Part shown: positions 12,001 to 16,396 of the stretch, one piece after another | Position numbering within the stretch: the first letter of the stretch is position 1 | Layout: the number at the start of each line of letters is the position of its first letter | From: Streptomyces tsukubensis | GTDB lineage: Bacteria > Actinomycetota > Actinomycetes > Streptomycetales > Streptomycetaceae | Length of the DNA: 64,000 bases | Assembly (NCBI RefSeq): GCF_009296025.1 | Contig: NZ_CP045178.1 | Coordinates: 2,790,001-2,854,000 of the forward strand | Reading direction: 5' to 3' | Notes under the pieces: model-generated | Told to the model about the DNA's origin: nothing | Database searches by the model: none | Seen by the model: the letters and a program-made list of their open reading frames with translations, nothing else | Program-made: the position numbers and the translations under genes

Positions 12001-13684
12001 CGTTGGCACCTGTACGGACGGGCGTACTGCCAGTAGCCGGAGGGGTGTTGACGACGGACTCCCCGCTCCCGCCAACCGTGCCGTGTTCAGAGCCGGGCCC
12101 CGTACGGACCGGAGTACCACCACCGCCACCACCGGGTGGAGTGCCGGTGACCGTCTCCCCGGTCCCCGCCCCGGCCCCGCCACTGGACCCGTGTTCGGCG
12201 TTGACACCTGTACGAACGGGCGTACTGCCAGTAGCCGGAGGGGTGTTGACGACGGACTCCCCGCTCCCGCCAACCGCGCCGTGTTCAGAGCCGGGCCCCG
12301 TACGAACCGGAGTACCCCCACCGCCACCACCGGGTGGAGTGCCGGTGACCGTCTCCCTGGTCCCCGCCCCGGCCCCGCTCCCGCCGCCCGGCACCTCGGG
12401 CCCCGTACGGGCGGGCCCGCCGGGCCCGCCCGACCCACCGGGGCCGTGTGAAGGCGTTACCGCGCCTTCACCGGCCACCGGGCCACCCTCGCGCCCCACA
12501 GACGTAGGCAGAGCTGTCCCGCCACCGGCACCACTGGCGCCCTCCGCGGTCGTCGGGGCACCCTCGCCCGTCGTCCTCACCGGTGACGGCACCGGCCTGG
12601 GTGCGGCTACCACCGTGGGGTTCCCGGCCCCCGCCGGGCCGCTACTCGCACGTCCGCCCTTCAGCGGGGCCCCGGCGCCCGGGACAGTGCCAGGACCGGC
12701 GGCCGTCACCACCGGGTCGGGGATGACTGTCTTCGTGTTCAGGGCGGCGTTCGGCTTGGCGGTGACCTCGCCAGGGGTGACGACCGGGGCGTTCGGAGTG
12801 ACGCGGGGGCCGGAGCCGCTCGAAGTACCGGCCGCGCCACTCGACCCGGTGCTGTGCGGGTGGCTCGTGACGACGGGAGGGAGCTCACCCGTGGGAACGT
12901 TCACGATGTCGCCCGCCCCGGCGCTACCGGGTTTCGACGAGACCTTGGGAGTCTTGCCACCGCTGAGGAGAGCCATTGGCATGCCCGTCTCGGCGATCAG
13001 CTGGGCCCATCCCTCCACCGTGACGGGCAGCGGGTGGAACTTGGTCCAGTCGTTCTTCACCCCGGCGGCGGCGTTGCCGGCCGCCGCGCTCGCGTAGTTG
13101 ATCACGGTGTACTCGGTCAGGATCGTGCCGCCGATGCCGACGGCCGATCCCATCGAACTCAGCGCCGGGCCCAGCATCGGGACGGCGCTGGTGGCGGTTT
13201 TTGTGTACTCCACCACCGGGGCGAGGAACCGGAGGTTCGCCAACGACGTGCCGAAGCCTTCGAGCACGCGGGTGAGCGAGGTGAGGAGGGTCTGGAAGGC
13301 CTTCGTGAAGGTGATGGCCAATGTGCCGAGACCGAGAACGGCTCCGATAACCGTGCCGACGATCATGGAGATAAGCTCGGCCACCGCCTCTTTGGCCTGT
13401 TCCGCCTGCTGCTGAGTGCGCAGAATGGCGTAGTAGTTGATGGCCTCGCCCATCTCCCAGCAATTCACGACGACTTTCGTCACCATGTTGCGCATCTCGT
13501 AGAACGCGCCGCTCATCGAGGTCGCCGAGTCGCCCGTCCACGAGCCGTTGATCAGATCGAACTGGGCGCCGGACATCTTCGCGAGCTGCTCGCCCAAGAG
13601 GTCACCGAAGTCGATCCAGGCGTTGCCCAGTTCGTAGATCGGGGTGGGGTCCCACGCTGTGTAATGGGAGTCGGCGCTGGCCAT
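1..13684 (-). CDS. Giant type VII-secreted multidomain protein with two caspase-like His/Cys pairs (C-terminus outside window)
   Basis: An unbroken minus-strand frame runs from an ATG at 13684 to the left edge, giving 4561 codons; the stop lies outside the window. Residues 1-230 form an ESX-like N-terminal domain with a W-T-G motif near residue 50 and hydrophobic stretches. Residues about 240-800 are a Pro/Gly/Thr-rich linker with 66-residue repeats; about 997-1421 is an Ala/Lys/Glu-rich, probably coiled-coil segment holding a 212-residue tandem duplication. Further on are two copies of a ~200-residue module beginning FLPTSS (about 1880-2080 and 3270-3480), four copies of a module marked by RNW, an OmpA-like stretch (about 3560-3650), and two pairs: H2596 (AAHGEP)/C2648 (LLSCFG) and H4089 (VGHGEP)/C4136 (LIVCWA). 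The layout resembles actinobacterial giants annotated as lonely-Cys proteins. It lies 12 bp behind a WXG100-like gene, so type VII export is inferred. Self-processing is a guess. Confidence 0.85.
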   Translation of the reverse strand, partial: MASADSHYTAWDPTPIYELGNAWIDFGDLLGEQLAKMSGAQFDLINGSWTGDSATSMSGAFYEMRNMVTKVVVNCWEMGEAINYYAILRTQQQAEQAKEAVAELISMIVGTVIGAVLGLGTLAITFTKAFQTLLTSLTRVLEGFGTSLANLRFLAPVVEYTKTATSAVPMLGPALSSMGSAVGIGGTILTEYTVINYASAAAGNAAAGVKNDWTKFHPLPVTVEGWAQLIAETGMPMALLSGGKTPKVSSKPGSAGAGDIVNVPTGELPPVVTSHPHSTGSSGAAGTSSGSGPRVTPNAPVVTPGEVTAKPNAALNTKTVIPDPVVTAAGPGTVPGAGAPLKGGRASSGPAGAGNPTVVAAPRPVPSPVRTTGEGAPTTAEGASGAGGGTALPTSVGREGGPVAGEGAVTPSHGPGGSGGPGGPARTGPEVPGGGSGAGAGTRETVTGTPPGGGGGGTPVRTGPGSEHGAVGGSGESVVNTPPATGSTPVRTGVNAEHGSSGGAGAGTGETVTGTPPGGGGGGTPVRTGPGSEHGTVGGSGESVVNTPPATGSTPVRTGANAEHGTSGGAGAGTRETVTGTPPGGGGGGTPVRTGPGSEHGTVGGNGTKETITHPSPGPSATTSEHAVGSGGGRTGSGASVAAGADAGAGGGSNRGGAANGRSQGEATVTPPRSESVPVTRGSGESGAEAAPMGPGRSVPTPGSKEGAPAEAKPGTPSTKSLPVTQGGTEVGVRTPAGAPHRSASPDATRADGSAGSTAPPRQVPRDASTDGVRPSAGTEASVEHAVSALGRAEDKLSSAHNRLNAAMDADVRVRESAEGRTEASAKAHGAGTKSSFGARVFTIKDLEDGPLNLVDKGERGSGGNSFSVDGKALGSDAKPVDFTVKQAEDRAKIERDAPEAVATGKKVDAAQKDVAEAADVVNKRALALHEAETAEAKAIAAGGSGAKGAEARVTEAVRTARDAHADFTRAEAKLSAAERRLNSAEKADARALQAAEGRSESSVGSRAVPGRPAGVDGLRTIKNEWGPPDKSERVSGNDPFTKKGNTLGNKPDDSAVVATEAAGAREGSAVGGAGLPKPGKRADLWGEVSASRDNAAEHARYREQVEKDVPGAVDTGKKIGDAQKAVADATGTVKAKTAALKDALEADTGARAAVDRGEEGAGAAVKQAGEAVKDARTDLRSAIEERSAAEAKLDAARDADARVIRTAEGRSESSVGSRAVPGRPAGVDGLRTIKNEWGPPDKSERVSGNDPFTKKGNTLGNKPDDSAVVATEAAGAREGSAVGGAGLPKPGKRADLWGEVSASRDNAAEHARYREQVEKDVPGAVDTGKKIGDAQKAVADATGTVKAKTAALKDALEADTRARAAVDRGEEGAGAAVKQAGEAVKSARTDLRSAIEERSAAETKLDAARDADARVIRTAEDRSEASHVVRKAPKWAPRKIVTLKDLEDGPSAGTNTGGHGGGEGGAPAQRGGHGGRGGFTAQRGRPSGGRTVTNDPERGDPADGAAVSGGQERDGAGNSPAKADPFRGKAHTVGPIGKAPDTAAKGAGERGSTGGNKAGADRPHGETMADSHTETFADKAKQRAQDQKELEERTSRAAVTRQRVDAAKQEVADAKKIVREKTTALQEAVDARKKAQSARPRPESAAEAVGRTNDQAAADTRPLADSEATSGAETTRQATSAQDGATDVAASRTRRGADPGPDPAVRSQPHRTGGDGNGTLSREPKNSEDTDGNSRTSADGVAGARGDGRRTGDLPVSESERLSLLDWIQREVDRAGSDDASASPPPAAAGHRGNRAEASKPGGTGSETVPPPVVDAAPAHAGTPSERSAEPNPAEHDPAEHDPAEPNPAEHDSAESNRETPPTAAEQTRPLFVGRDQLPSQSLGSRFLPTSSHAVILGGHYQHATNRFFLGGRWRTAAGTAAWIRRWTAWNDEEPVPLVFVAGQAGQVGPRPGQPSFAEQVALLLDAPWTIATAAHPVQLSPQTIVAGAPVSNGSGGIDLHISDAAGWKLLRPDAENIPLGQDLGDALAGALPFLPPELAAHAAELTPARADSGGAIVWSFGPEAPSGIAAYPVPARAPVPARAPAPAPTDPSVSDAGSAERPQQDTPPDEGADVRAGAATEPVAGVAATPSAVATSPTPRAPSAPDTDQAAALSPTPSRGADLNTARGADPGGRRGPADPGVRTVTPALPSGMYAPADDSAAGPSQPTVPAAPPARQPAVGDTLTSPPSPVLPPTVQETYDRALAKILGPDIKSKAVYPHVLNSIRQLDRLRQAEPVLRDGPLDLDALARRVLLLDSAAPVATLQHGEVLKAAILMGPDAIPSLAALAAHHFERQHGALSSAYAITAPDGRIRGRNWTGHAVPELDLTVAGQATSEADGQVTYGPVRRAPWHRRGGPEPYAVLANGAGDHVLMFGRLVPADVFAELMALDPAQTGLPPDVNVVLFISGAGAGVLELPRRTADRISRETWSSAGPLHQAPQQDKTLPHANYLQVGRGFVHDWIRSSPGLVLPPAVWESSPAGGGELLSSTVVTPGHESGGRSYLMPFEAPSMMEGERQAAKATALWHSNPATGAREKDPVPVRFAGKRVYVLAAHGEPVRTYLPTADNPTNSVGEDVGRVLKRRPSLEKLDERATDGKRGEVILLSCFGAVKEGLTHVTQGHAPAAFVPDPLAVSSQAQRLADATARDVHAFTGLVGIWWSPDDEWAYIMTTDALGRRGALVLHRPQPVGDALDQRARESGLHTGPGVVSATTRARALRMVNALRLAFGAEIEDDSQYGELLRGIGALERMRLADPWFNDFGPFTMDLFERAARAHQERQPGMVDATPGPDAYRALLISAAEAAKKKPGTALTDFLDLPRIVSAAEWLGSTGGLAAEAIRVLRLAPGEVVGEAELSRLFWAMVKAEEWAARVPDRHALIGKVLHVDQSVLATADLAQLYDDLYALVAQAAAAGRDVYNPTELAAFHLETQGAFAPQTELMYSAAAWAGRNWAWADSVAKPRAVYTGAVVAPSLHGTMSTGLAPWYDVTRPSPFLVRLGAGEGSARRFISLPGGFSGWVPYDEIAELLRRDPVLSGRDLSVDVVLAGPMAAPAQPAGGANGGTAHTDPGAVISRATGRSVWTSVGGAYLDRYGQVGRYTLHLLPTGPGNEIADWSVVRPWALPPTNVAPPSTGAAGATAPVTGSGVNAASTTAPVTGSGVNAASTTAPVTLPAGTYAPAAFPAPPTARNVLPGRPTAPPEERIAPPGEPTAPNGTQPLTVADYTGPRFAGAQELTSADNESTFLPTSSDAVLVAGLYRPDDNRFLLDDGVWRDAEGTAEWIRDRTAWDDQKPVPLVLVSGQAGHAGSRPGQASFAERVALSLNAPWTIATAAHPVRLSPETILAGMPVTDGSGRVSVDTSADAGWELLRPGMANLPLGPDLRDALEGTLPFLGSEQAEHGIELSPAPAGDGDPLIWSWEPAARPGIAAYSALAGPSAVATRRPVGEDTDGRSTAARPVTAPAHTASEPAPTDAAAPRPTTSGPALTHAHPAYEPATPPLAGVFNPAPQGSFLPTGAGPAPADTPAPAPAAAPSGANQTRNVASGELPPTESVVVFDAGRRELGPVQRAAVAKLAHQVADAGLRNDQAGLPVPRITITGYGNGEGTGRGAGWTTTEADEQRARAVADVFRQELARRLAAVQGREGLAPGDEGFVEATAFMLRVVGPMRAPGGAGPSGAQTPDARQRTVIGVEYGVHAAAVAWLDHLARLDRLDKGGQAADAPTFFDPDALAELILHLPEGVSVTGEDWAALYALAVRANAAGRATNLAALGAFHLQEHGLLSDASLVTTGNGIPLVRNWSGEETTNLETASYDVVREAKKGKGKGSRSVPALWQQKSGAPRPYLVVGLTGDASGFDVDWGDGSQRTVPYDQLAELLRFDPALARLGKEVPVVLPMPYAGDGGREGPQSMADMIGRTVWAHSGAAALTHDPDTERTRVVVTDHRADNIPLGDWIASVPEPEDAARGRRPRRPGGNVGWHREVRSVTVVKDDGGSYGRAVFPDGDIIAREGMFKRLPGFTEGFDFDRLLDAILKDPSKLPFAGMDPYYLVGHGEPGKFAMRTISGKDEVRDGDEVGGYLRRRKSVQRLAPEQPIVLIVCWADALPGIGSTGGLFSRRPFVPDSLMVASLAQKVANQTGRTVFALNRPVGVLDQVPGLASVSSANLELGSWAEVRPEPMDRLGELATVAGLPAGAPVTSSAPGGAPTAPNLATALNLEAAPNPATAPNLATAPNLATAPNLATAPNPAMSARLMTALRLVRALRQTFGITVENDANDPSGDYQMLLRGIGALEVMRGNDLELSGGTQFTLDLLDRVTRSYMRRSGVAGPLPDRLPADAIRTVLKAARTHLDGTPDASLREFAPLPSVAAALTLLRGGSQDAQVMRFLGFDPSRPLSEPLRQRLLWAIVKVTERFENESAQDLDALARKVLHLRPGDGAVTALHRTVLRWTAVAAALVGRDPRNNTELAAYDLERKGALSNQNLILSPSGQVLGRNWTGRPVRGPLQLNSYLVPDANEKSGFLKNL
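838..960 (-). repeat. 18-bp tandem repeat encoding Asn-Leu-Ala-Thr-Ala-Pro units
   Basis: About six to seven 18-bp units lie in frame in the giant gene. In the minus frame they encode NLATAP hexapeptides with variants (NPATAP, ALNLEA). The central units are nearly identical and the edges degenerate. This is an interdomain linker just after the second His/Cys module. Confidence 0.9.
4056..4164 (-). repeat. 42-bp tandem repeat in the giant gene
   Basis: Two identical 42-bp units (4056-4097, 4098-4139) and a partial, diverged third encode a 14-residue unit ending STTAPV. They lie just upstream, in protein order, of the second FLPTSS module and act as a low-complexity spacer. Confidence 0.9.
8113..8201 (-). 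repeat. 15-bp tandem repeat encoding Pro-Ala-Glu-x-x
   Basis: Six 15-bp units encode alternating PAEHD and PAEPN pentapeptides in the giant gene frame. They sit just before the first FLPTSS module. Confidence 0.9.
9421..10692 (-). repeat. 636-bp tandem duplication inside the giant gene
   Basis: The segments 9421-10056 and 10057-10692 are direct tandem copies with period 636 bp (212 codons); the first 9 bases of a third unit follow at 10693. Only a few substitutions separate the copies, for instance near 9472/10108 and 9520/10156. The frame is preserved. The encoded unit is Ala/Lys/Glu/Asp-rich and probably helical. Such near-identity suggests a recent duplication or ongoing homogenisation. 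Confidence 0.95.
11881..12390 (-). repeat. 198-bp Gly/Pro/Thr-rich tandem repeats in the giant gene
   Basis: Equivalent positions recur at 11881, 12079 and 12277, a 198-bp (66-codon) period. Each unit encodes a linker containing ETVTGTPPGGGGGGTPVRTG and an SEHG motif. Two full units and most of a third are present. The composition suggests an extended flexible stalk behind the ESX-like N-terminal domain. Confidence 0.9.
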
Positions 13685-13696
13685 GGCTGTCGGGCC

Positions 13697-14236
13697 TCAG
13701 AACGTCTCGTTGACCGAAGTCTCGTGAAAGGGCGGACTCGGATTGTCCACGTGATCGACCGGCACCGGAGACGGAGGCGGAGTGAACTGCACCACGCCGT
13801 CGGCGCTGACCGTGGGCACCGGCAGTTCACTCAAGCTGTTGAGCATGGCGGAGGTCGCGCCCTCAGGCACCACGAAACTGTCGTGGAAGGTTTTGAAGAC
13901 ACCGGTGATCGTGGACTCGGTCGTGCTGTAGTTCAGCGCGGCCGCGTTTATTCCGTCGATGAGGTCGCCGAAAATGCCCCGGTCGGCGTCGGTACCGTCG
14001 CCGTAGAGAGTGATCATCGCGGCACTCCAGCGGTTGGTGAAGTCCGCGGCCAGCGCCGGCGAGCTGTCGGGATCATCGCCGACCCAGGAGAGGTACAGCA
14101 TGTCCAGGTGTTTCATGACCAACTGCAATTGTGCGGCGATCGTCTTCGTCGCCGTTGCGATGGATGCCGCGGACGAGTTCAGTACCCACGGATCCACCCG
14201 GATCTGTGACGCGTCGTAATTGTTCTGCACAGCCAT
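13697..14236 (-). CDS. WXG100-like type VII secretion protein
   Basis: A 179-residue protein whose first ~110 residues are helical with a central W-V-G turn (LYLSWVGDDP), the hallmark of the WXG100 fold. The C-terminal ~50 residues are Pro/Val-rich and end in PFHETSVNETF. The ATG at 14236 is preceded by AGGAG about 9 nt upstream. The gene lies 12 bp after the stop of 14249-15322 and 12 bp before the giant gene, so the three are probably cotranscribed. By family logic it should pair with the ESX-like domain of the giant protein as a co-secreted partner; this pairing is inferred. Confidence 0.75.
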   Translation of the reverse strand: MAVQNNYDASQIRVDPWVLNSSAASIATATKTIAAQLQLVMKHLDMLYLSWVGDDPDSSPALAADFTNRWSAAMITLYGDGTDADRGIFGDLIDGINAAALNYSTTESTITGVFKTFHDSFVVPEGATSAMLNSLSELPVPTVSADGVVQFTPPPSPVPVDHVDNPSPPFHETSVNETF

Positions 14237-14248
14237 CGCCAGGAACTC

Positions 14249-15322
14249 CTATTGGCCGAGGTTCCTGAGGTTGGCTTCCTCGGAAACTACGTAGTTGTCG
14301 TGCGTGATCCGCATCCGGTCGATCGTGTCGTCGAGCAGTGTGTTGAGCATCGTCATCGCGCTCTCGACCCGCGTGGCCACATTGGCGAAGTCCCCGCCCG
14401 CCGGGGACGCCCAGCTTCCCTCGATGGTCCGGTACTGCGCGGTGATGGTGTCGCAGCTTGTCGCGATCAACGAGGCGCAGTTCCCCACGATGTTGGTGAT
14501 GTTGGCCATCTGCGCAAGGTCGACGGCCCACGACTCGGGAGTCCTCACGACTGACCCGTCGGTCAACAGGAGCGCGCCGTCGCCCCTGTAGCTACCGGTT
14601 TGAATGCCCCCTTTCCCGAGGAAGTAGTGGGAGCCGTTCTGGCCGGTGAAGATGCCGGTGGACTGGTCGTAGGTGCCCCGCGCGACCGTCCCCTCGGGCA
14701 GGACGATGGTGGTGTGGTCCTGCGACATGAAGGAGCCGTCAGGCAGTCCTACGCCGTACACCTCTTGGCCCCCGACCGTACGGACCTCACCGTTCGGCAG
14801 GAAGTGGCCGTCCGGGGCGGTGATGCCGTGCTCGACGTTTCCCGAAGGGTCGACGTAGACCGTGCCGTCCTCCGAGAAGAACGCGCCGTTGGTGTAAAAA
14901 CTGCCCGAGACGGCATGGCCGTCGATCATCTTTTCGGTGATGAAGGTGCCATCCGGCTTTGTCGTGCCGTGCAGGACCGTCCCGTCCGGTCTGACCCATA
15001 GGGTGCCGTCCTGGGAGAAGAAGGAACCGTTGCTCTGCACCATGCCGTAGAACTGGTGGCCTTCGACCGTACGGACCTCGCCGTTCGGGAGGAAGTGGCC
15101 GTCCGGGGCGGTGATGCCGTGCTGGACTTCTCCCGAAGGGGTGACGTAGATCTTGCCGTCTTCCGAGAAGAACCCGCCGTCGGGGTTGTAGCTGCCTGCT
15201 ACTGGGTGACCGTCGATCGTCTTCTCGGTCACGAAGCGGCCGTCCGGCTCATCCCGTCGTGGCACGCCGACCGGTCCGCCGGGGCCCGTACGGTGCTGTC
15301 CGCCAGGAGGAACGCGCCGCAA
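14249..15322 (-). CDS. DG-repeat protein with C-terminal WXG100-like domain, 5' end apparently frameshifted
   Basis: The open frame from a TTG at 15322 gives 357 residues. About residues 30-250 are short repeats of the type PDGTFITEKMIDG, SEDGTVYVDPSG and GHFLPNGEVRTV, a likely beta-rich solenoid. The last ~110 residues are helical with an EGSWASPAGG turn, a WXG100-like domain. No good RBS precedes the TTG, and the first ~28 residues do not match the repeats. In the +1 frame just upstream (about 15255-15365) is a matching repeat remnant (GAFLLADSTVRAP, then CHDG), so a one-base loss near 15250-15260 probably separates the true N-terminus. It may be a pseudogene, a sequencing error, or start at a later in-frame GTG. 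It heads the operon leading to the giant gene. Confidence 0.6.
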   Translation of the reverse strand: MRRVPPGGQHRTGPGGPVGVPRRDEPDGRFVTEKTIDGHPVAGSYNPDGGFFSEDGKIYVTPSGEVQHGITAPDGHFLPNGEVRTVEGHQFYGMVQSNGSFFSQDGTLWVRPDGTVLHGTTKPDGTFITEKMIDGHAVSGSFYTNGAFFSEDGTVYVDPSGNVEHGITAPDGHFLPNGEVRTVGGQEVYGVGLPDGSFMSQDHTTIVLPEGTVARGTYDQSTGIFTGQNGSHYFLGKGGIQTGSYRGDGALLLTDGSVVRTPESWAVDLAQMANITNIVGNCASLIATSCDTITAQYRTIEGSWASPAGGDFANVATRVESAMTMLNTLLDDTIDRMRITHDNYVVSEEANLRNLGQ

Positions 15323-15418
15323 GCCTCATCACTGCGGGGTGGCACTGCCACGGTCCTCACCACCCGGCAAAGTGGGCAGGCCGGAGCCAACCGCGTCGAC
15401 CACGTTGTGCTCCGTCAT

Positions 15419-15576
15419 ACCGTCACCGTACTTACCTGGTGCGCCCGACCGGTAGGCCCAGTTCCGGGCGCGCGACGGCGTCCAGGAAAAGGGACGTCGC
15501 CCCGTCCCATGAGGTGCGGCAGGATGGATGGCCCCGGCGGCAAAGGCCCCTACCGAGATCTCCCTGGCAGGCTGTT
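15419..15576. promoter_or_regulatory. Divergent intergenic region of the ESX-substrate genes
   Basis: This spacer separates the minus-strand operon for the WXG100-like proteins and giant protein from the plus-strand gene at 15577. A 29-codon ATG frame starts at 15418 and ends at 15329 in tandem stops, in the same frame as the 14249-15322 gene; it may be a decayed or alternative 5' end. Promoters for both directions are expected here, but I cannot pick out reliable -35/-10 elements. Confidence 0.3.
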
Positions 15577-16323
15577 GTGCCGAACGATTCCGATTCCGCG
15601 GCCCAGGCATCCGATGACGCCGATGTTCCGGACGTGCTGCCGCCGGCGCGCAAGTCGAAGTACCAGACGGACGCGTGGCAGCCGAAGGTCGTCACCTCCT
15701 CCGGCGACGCCAAGAACCAGCGGATCGCCGCGGCCACCTACACGGCGATCTACGGCGGGACCCCGCAGGTCGTGGACGAGGAGCCCGAGGACGACAGCGA
15801 GACCCCGGATGCGAACTCCACCAAGGTGCCGAAGCTGACGCAGGCGTACTACACCGCCCCCAGCCTGGTGGCCTGGGACCGGAAGCCGAACGGCCCCGGC
15901 AAGAGTGGTAATACGGCATTGACCGGCGGGAGCTTCTACGTCGATCTCGGGGCCCTGCGTACCGCCGAGCAGGAGTGCCTGGCGGCGGCCAACACCTCGA
16001 TCAACGCCTACGAAAGGCTGCGGAAGACGGTGCGGGCCGCGGTCGCCTCCGACGACATCTTCGGGCAGATGGTCGGCATCTATTACGGCAACCTGTCGAT
16101 CGGAACGACCAACGGCGTCACGACAGAGGCGTCCGTGGAGTACGACCCGCTCGACCAGGAGGGCAGGGACTTCGCGGAGTCGACCAACCCCCGGATGGAA
16201 CAACTGCTCCAGGCGGTCGGTGGCGCGATCGAGGTGATGGGCGTGTTCAACGCCACGCTCAACAACGCCGGCCAGATGTACGCCCAGAGCGACCACGACG
16301 CGTCGTTCGGGACTGACGACTGA
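15577..16323 (+). CDS. ESX-associated helical protein
   Basis: 248 residues from a GTG at 15577 with GGCAGG about 8 nt upstream; the frame is open further 5' but that extension is basic, low-complexity and unconvincing. The N-terminal ~90 residues are polar and acidic. Residues from ~115 are helical (DLGALRTAEQECLAAANTSI; QAVGGAIEVMGVFNATLNNA) and resemble the amphipathic helices of ESX-type substrates or partners. There is no signal peptide or TM segment. It is transcribed away from the giant-gene operon and converges on the EccA-like gene. A role as chaperone or substrate of the local type VII system is inferred only from context. Confidence 0.6.
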   Translation: MPNDSDSAAQASDDADVPDVLPPARKSKYQTDAWQPKVVTSSGDAKNQRIAAATYTAIYGGTPQVVDEEPEDDSETPDANSTKVPKLTQAYYTAPSLVAWDRKPNGPGKSGNTALTGGSFYVDLGALRTAEQECLAAANTSINAYERLRKTVRAAVASDDIFGQMVGIYYGNLSIGTTNGVTTEASVEYDPLDQEGRDFAESTNPRMEQLLQAVGGAIEVMGVFNATLNNAGQMYAQSDHDASFGTDD

Positions 16324-16396
16324 GCGCGACGGCAACCGCCCACCCGGCTGTGCGCCCGTACGGCGGGCAGGGAACGGCGACAGGTCGCTTCGGCCG

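Noticed and set aside
11781..13097. Pro-rich plus-strand frame of 438 codons
   Set aside because: It is the complement of the Gly/Pro linker repeats of the giant gene; the minus frame is continuous with an ESX-like N-terminus and better supported.
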